DNA of 64,000 bases, from positions 3,286,001 to 3,350,000 of the forward strand of contig OX596336.1 of assembly GCA_951394405.1 (NCBI GenBank), read 5' to 3'. Below are positions 59,778 to 64,000 of this stretch, piece by piece. Both the position numbers and the translations under genes were made by a program. Below the pieces are notes generated by a model, which worked only from the letters and a program-made list of their open reading frames with translations, ran no database searches and had not been told where the DNA came from. Source of the DNA: Coprinellus micaceus (Eukaryota > Basidiomycota > Agaricomycetes > Agaricales > Psathyrellaceae). The first letter of the stretch is position 1, and every line of letters begins with the position of its first letter.

Positions 59778-61298
59778 ATGTCTTCTCGACAAGGGTTTAC
59801 ATTTTGGGGGACTGTTGCGGGGGTGTGGACGGCGCTGAAGCTGAAGAAAGAGTATGACGAGTGTAAGTCACTAGCTTAGCGCCCAGCGCTCATCGTGCTC
59901 ACGCATCCTGGGGTGCTTACAGACAGAGCCGTCTCTACCGAGGACGGAGTCGACTCTCAAGGGGGCCCAGTTCGACTGCCACAAAGTTCCCGCGATATCG
60001 AAACTGCCGGGGTTGGAGAGGACGACGTGTCTCTCCTTGATACCAACATCCGAGTCCGGAGGCAGAAGAAGAAGAGTGGGTGCTGCGTGTGCTGCGGAGT
60101 AGAGTGAGTGATTTGGTTGCTTTGAAAAGAGCTTCTGATTGAATGAGTTTCGTTACCGCAGCTGCACAGTATTCTGGAAGGCATTTGGAATCGTTCTCGC
60201 GCTTTGGACGTTGTTTGGTATCTTCAAGGGTGTGAAATGGGCGCTTACTGTGAGTCGGTTCGGTGCCTCTCATCGGCAGGACACTGACAATGGCTCTAGC
60301 CAACACCGTCTGGCCTTGAAGGAATGCCCACTTTCGGCAAGAATCTTGGTTGCGACCACGGTTCTGTTTTCTACAAAGACTCTCCTAAGGGGTACATCAT
60401 GGACCTTGCCGCGCCCAAAGGCTTCCATGACCTCAAGATCCAAGGTGCCGGAGCTGGCACCCTCACAATCACCACCGCACCTAGCGATGCGCAGAACGTC
60501 ACCTACAATATTATCATGCGCGGTACCGACCGGGCTCTGCTCGATCTCGTCAAGATGGACCTTACAGAATCCGAGCACGGGTCCAACCTTGCGATGATGA
60601 CCCCCACAATCAGCAGGGCCGATAGGGATGCGGGCACCAAGTGCATCAAGTTCGACGTCGTCCTCTCCGTTCCTCCTTCCCTGAAGCAGCTACATGTCCT
60701 CACGTACTCGACCGTCCAAGTAAAGTTCGACGAGTCGGTGCACTTGGACCTGGAACGCATCTCCATCGTCAGCATGTCCACGGATAAAAACAGCTTGATC
60801 CTCCCCACCCCCAACTTCCATGCCTCCGAACAGATGTATCTTGAGACCTACAACGGGTGGATTGTCGGCGACGTCTCGCTAGACCAGTCGGCAGTGATTG
60901 ATACTCAGCGCGGAGATGGTGTTGCGCATGTCAAGGTCATCCAATCCGACGAGCACCAGACCGACAAGAAGGCAAGCCTCCAGACTGCGACTGGGGCTGG
61001 GCGTTCCGAGTTCACATACATCGCCGCGAAGAAGTACAAGAGGACGATTGACAGTCGCCATATCTCTGCGCGCAACGGTGATGTGTACTTGAAGTACGAG
61101 GGAGCGGACTTCAATGGTAAGGTTGCGATGAGCTCGAAGAGTTCGACGATCCACGGAGAAGTGACCAACCTGAAGCGATTTGGAGAAAGGATCACGAGGA
61201 GGGAAGACACTACGGAGTGGACGCATGCCCGTGGGGATGCAGATGGGTCGGACACGCTCAGGGTCGAGTCCAATGGCTGGACTGGCTTGTGGTTCTGA
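59778..61298 (+). CDS. single-pass membrane protein with large beta-rich outer domain, unknown
   Basis: I do not recognise a characterised family, though similar architectures occur in other Agaricomycetes. Splicing after the first exon (MSSRQGFTFWGTVAGVWTAL, then KLKKEYDE, T + AC junction) gives YRAVSTEDGVDSQGG. A basic patch with VRRQKKKSGCCVCCG precedes a membrane helix, TVFWKAFGIVLALWTLFGIF. After two short introns the outer part begins TPTPSGLEGMPTFGKNLGCD. It contains many alternating hydrophobic strands (KGFHDLKIQGAGAGTLTITT, LKQLHVLTYSTVQVKFDESV, IDSRHISARNGDVYLKYEGA), suggesting an adhesin-like beta-solenoid. The Cys cluster before the helix may be palmitoylated. About 425 residues; ends GWTGLWF at 61298. 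Confidence 0.7.
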
Positions 61299-61492
61299 CG
61301 AGTGTATAAACGAGTATCTATTGTGTGTTTTGGGTTAGTTTAGAACGATCCTTTTAATCCATACCTCCGAGTCTATCCCGTAGCCTTCGGGTGACTCCAA
61401 GTCACTCCCTACTTCGTGAATGCAGGGTCAGTTTTATCATTAGAATGGCTGTGGGATGGCATGTACTATCCAACGCGAGCCAGGTCGTTACG

Positions 61493-62347
61493 TCAACTCT
61501 GGCCCTCAGGTTCCGCTGAGAGCCTCGCATCCTCCACGGCCTGAATCTGCTTCACCCGTTCTTCGGGGAACCGATAATTTCCGTCCACCCGCGGCCGATT
61601 TAGCACATCAGATAGCACGTCTCTCCTCATCATCATCGTGTTTACCAGCACGAATGCAATAGTCTGGGGTGCCATATTAGTTCCCGCCAAATTATATTCC
61701 AAACCACATAACAAGCGCTCACCGAAAACACCCCAAACAATATAATCCGGTCCTTCCATTTATCGTCCACCGCCCCCGTACTATACAGATCCCTCTGCCT
61801 CTTCCGATGGGCTGCTCTCCACGCCGCTGTCGTCTGGTACCTCAAGTCCACTGAGGGGTTGCTACTAGCCGGCGCCTCCTCCGTCCCCGACGCATTCTTC
61901 CCTCGCAGGACATCATATGCGTTGGTTATAGAACGAAAGCGAGTATGCGCCGCTTCAGCCGGTAGGTCCGTGGCTTTGTCTGGATGATATAGTCGTACGA
62001 GGTCGAAGTCTAGATGCACGCAATGACGATACTTGGGTACGTGGTGAAGCGAGGGACCAAGGGTTGGACGTACACCGAGCCTTTACGTCTGCTTCACTCG
62101 CACCCCTTGGCAAGTGGAAAATCTCGTGGGGAGACGGGTTCCTTCTCGATGGGAACGGAAAGTGTTTCGGCTCTCTGGTCATGCTCGAGCTAGCAAACCC
62201 CCTCGAAGCAGCAGCAGCTGGAGGTCTACTCGATGAAGGCAGGTTTTCCTCGAAGTTGCTCCTTCCCGAGCATCTTGCGCAGGCCCGACAGAGTGACGAG
62301 ACCCATCTCAAATTTCCTGGTAACGATGAGGAAGCAGGAGGGAGCAT
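61493..62347 (-). CDS. J-domain (DnaJ-like) protein, probably mitochondrial, one membrane helix
   Basis: Hsp70 co-chaperone. The start at 62347 gives a Ser/Arg-rich N-terminus (PGNLRWVSSLCRACARCSGR) that looks like a mitochondrial presequence. The J-domain is NPSPHEIFHLPRGASEADVK, joined by a GTACGT intron to ARYFDLVRLYHPDKATDL, with the HPD motif intact, then FRSITNAYDVLRGK. The next exon junction (GTGAGC intron) restores a membrane helix, DRIILFGVFS joined to TIAFVLVNTMMM, followed by a charged tail to TGA 61493. About 240 residues, three exons. Layout (presequence, J-domain, linker, helix) resembles yeast Jid1 of the mitochondrial inner membrane; the assignment is tentative. Convergent with the preceding membrane-protein gene. 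Confidence 0.8.
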
Positions 62348-63064
62348 AACGGGCGAGAGGGCGAGGAGACGGTGGAGGAACGGAAGAAAGGAATTGGTTC
62401 CGGCGCTAAATCCGTATTCTGAGAACGGAGGACGGGGCGCATCAACGGATCATATAGGGCGCATCATGTTGACCGTAACCAGACAGGGGCTCTTTCGCAG
62501 CGCAAAAGGGAAAATCAGGGGATTCAGGAAGAGAGTAAAATTCGGGTTTGCGGATTTGGAGTTCGTTAACACTACAGAAGACTAACGCCGCACACTGTAA
62601 ACGGCGAATTAGATGAGAGAGAGGAGGTAGGTAAAGATCTATGTAAGGAGACAGACAATTCAACATCATTAAAAAATGAGAGATGAGTGAGAGATCTGAA
62701 GTGATGTGCAGTACGTCAACGTGCAGAATAAAATGGATGGATGATGATAAGTAGTCCGTTGTACATAGCCATGGATGAGGGTGAGGGAGAGAGCCAAGTG
62801 AGTATGATGATGAGTGCGGGGAGACGAGACCGTTGGGTGAGATAAAGAAAGATGTGAAGACACAAATAAGTAACGAGCGAGATTAGAATGAAGATAAAGA
62901 TAACGAGTGCAATATCTCTTCTATCGGAACGATGCGTGAAGTGAGGAAAGCGAAAACGTGAAGTGCGAAAAATGCAGCGAATCGAACATGCAAAGACACC
63001 ATCTATCCAACCGGAGAGAACAGAAAGCATGGGGGAAAGCAGAAGGACAGCAGGGAACAGAAAC
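62348..63064. other. intergenic, purine-rich
   Basis: About 720 bp between the J-protein start and the stop of the channel-like gene, both on the minus strand. The plus strand is A/G-rich from about 62600 to 63000 (many GAGAG and GATGA runs), likely the 3' UTR of the channel-like gene plus the J-protein promoter. No gene seen. Confidence 0.45.
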
Positions 63065-64000
63065 TCATGACCTGGATTCTGAATCCTCCGAGATCCTGTC
63101 ATGATTCTGCTGGTAGCCCTGCAATGCCTTCGCCGAAGTTTTTCGGCTTAATGCCCCATGGCCGTGGCTGCTGCTCCCATTACTGCTCCCCGGCCTCGTC
63201 CCCGGCTTCCATGAACTCGGACTGCCAGGAATCGGCGGCACAAACACCCCACCCGCCTCCGACGTTCTCCTACTACCAAACCCACTCTCACTCGTCGCCA
63301 CCGGACTCCCGCTCCACTGAGACGCCTGGTTTAAACTCTCCCTCCTGCTCTGCGCTACTGAATGCCCATGGCCGCTTGTTGACACCGGCGATCCGGGTGC
63401 ACTCCACTGGAAACTCCACCTCCGCGGCAGCAAGCTGCCTACCGTCATCGTCGTGCCCGAGTGCATCGAATACGGCGTCCCTGGGGTCCCAGGCTGGCTC
63501 GGCATCGATATCGACATTGTCGTCACCGTCGCCGTAGGCGAGGCAGGGAACGGTGGCAGCATCGAGGCGTCTACGGGGGTGGACTGCGCTGGGGTGGGGT
63601 TCAGCGGTCGTTCCACGTATCCTCGGCCTACTTCGCTCACCGAATCCGAGTCACCCTTCTCCAACCCCTTTTCCAATGTCGATCCATCCGAGGGCGAGTT
63701 GCTACTATTCGAACCGCTGGACTCTTGGCTTCGTCCTTTCTTGAGGATTCGAGGAACGAAGAGCGTGAAGAGGTTGAGCACAAAGTTGAAGATGATGATG
63801 ACCACCGCGACGGAGTTGACGGCAATGAGGATAAACCCGATGGCGACGCGAGGGATGGGCTTGACGGCGAGGTTTTCGAGGAAGACGATCAAGAGGACGG
63901 CCGTTACGAAGCGGACGATGGCGAGGTATGTCGAGAAAACATCGCCACCGCGTGTAGGGTATGGTTTGAGAGCGATATAGGAGATGACGACAAGTCCCTC
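63065..64000 (-). CDS. C-terminal part of a TRP/FLC-like membrane protein (cut by window end)
   Basis: Partial gene. It continues beyond base 64000, where the frame is still open (EGLVVISYIALKPYPTRGGD). Visible are two membrane helices, FSTYLAIVRFVTAVLLIVFL with the loop ENLAVKPIPRVAIGFI, and VNSVAVVIIIFNFVLNLFTL. The loop ALKP and VKPIPRVAIG is typical of the last transmembrane helices of fungal TRP-like/flavin-carrier (Flc, Pkd2) proteins. A long cytosolic tail follows, rich in Ser/Pro/Gly (SSGSNSSNSPSDGSTLEKGL to SRKTSAKALQGYQQNHDRIS), ending ...EDSESRS at 63065. Family members act in calcium and FAD transport at ER, vacuole or plasma membrane. The family name rests on only about 90 residues, so it is moderately sure. 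Confidence 0.6.
   Translation of the reverse strand, partial: EGLVVISYIALKPYPTRGGDVFSTYLAIVRFVTAVLLIVFLENLAVKPIPRVAIGFILIAVNSVAVVIIIFNFVLNLFTLFVPRILKKGRSQESSGSNSSNSPSDGSTLEKGLEKGDSDSVSEVGRGYVERPLNPTPAQSTPVDASMLPPFPASPTATVTTMSISMPSQPGTPGTPYSMHSGTTMTVGSLLPRRWSFQWSAPGSPVSTSGHGHSVAQSRRESLNQASQWSGSPVATSESGFGSRRTSEAGGVFVPPIPGSPSSWKPGTRPGSSNGSSSHGHGALSRKTSAKALQGYQQNHDRISEDSESRS

Noticed and set aside
62064..62585. 173-residue plus-strand frame
   Set aside because: Overlaps the J-domain gene on the opposite strand, which has an intact HPD motif and proper splice sites.

Overview
This is a nuclear genomic window from a filamentous basidiomycete, most likely an Agaricomycete. Genes are dense and cut by many introns of about 45-65 bp with GT(A/G)NGT donors. 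The proteins are typical of mushroom-forming fungi: a CE1 acetylxylan esterase with a fungal CBM1, a secreted protein of a basidiomycete type, a CTR9 subunit, BTB and F-box proteins, and a transposase-like gene with a DEDD exonuclease. I saw no rRNA, tRNA or CRISPR array. All gene models were assembled by eye from reading frames and splice consensus. Where I joined frames explicitly I say so.

Layout, left to right. 1-10.7 kb: a Golgi-type O-fucosyltransferase-like gene (-), a CFA-synthase-family methyltransferase (+), a BI-1/Bxi1 membrane protein (-) and a 1209-residue coiled-coil, low-complexity protein of unknown role (+). 11.6-17.1 kb: one intact seven-exon gene (-) for about 1734 residues, with AT-hooks, an acidic tract, a zinc-ribbon-like domain, a DEDDy exonuclease and a Cys-rich tail. 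It is the best candidate here for an undescribed, probably mobile-element-related system. 17.5-27.1 kb: HAD phosphatase (-), membrane-anchored CPYS glutaredoxin (+), CE1-CBM1 esterase (-), CTR9 of the PAF1 complex (-) and ribosomal protein uS2/RPS0 (+). 27.3-36.9 kb: paraoxonase-like protein (-), BTB protein (-), PC-esterase-like protein (-) and an F-box protein with a C-terminal membrane helix (+). 37.5-45.0 kb: PRMT1/HMT1 (-), a BRI3-like small membrane protein (+), histidine methyltransferase HPM1 (-) and a gamma-tubulin complex GCP protein (+). 46.1-49.6 kb: a secreted protein (+) followed by a decayed tandem copy, then a SUR7/PalI-type four-helix protein (+). 52.2-64 kb: a RhoGAP (+), an unknown single-pass membrane protein (+), a J-domain protein (-) and the C-terminal part of a TRP/FLC-like membrane protein (-) that leaves the window.

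Functional themes are ordinary eukaryotic housekeeping: transcription elongation, ribosome and protein methylation, microtubule nucleation, Rho signalling and secretory-pathway redox and glycosylation. Mixed in are plant-cell-wall degradation and wall or surface proteins. Neighbours are not organised as a metabolic cluster. Several pairs are divergent across short shared promoters, for example HPM1/GCP at 176 bp and HAD/glutaredoxin at 207 bp. The gene-poor stretches (about 32.6-34.8, 45.0-46.1, 49.6-52.2 and 57.7-59.8 kb) hold no gene I can support.
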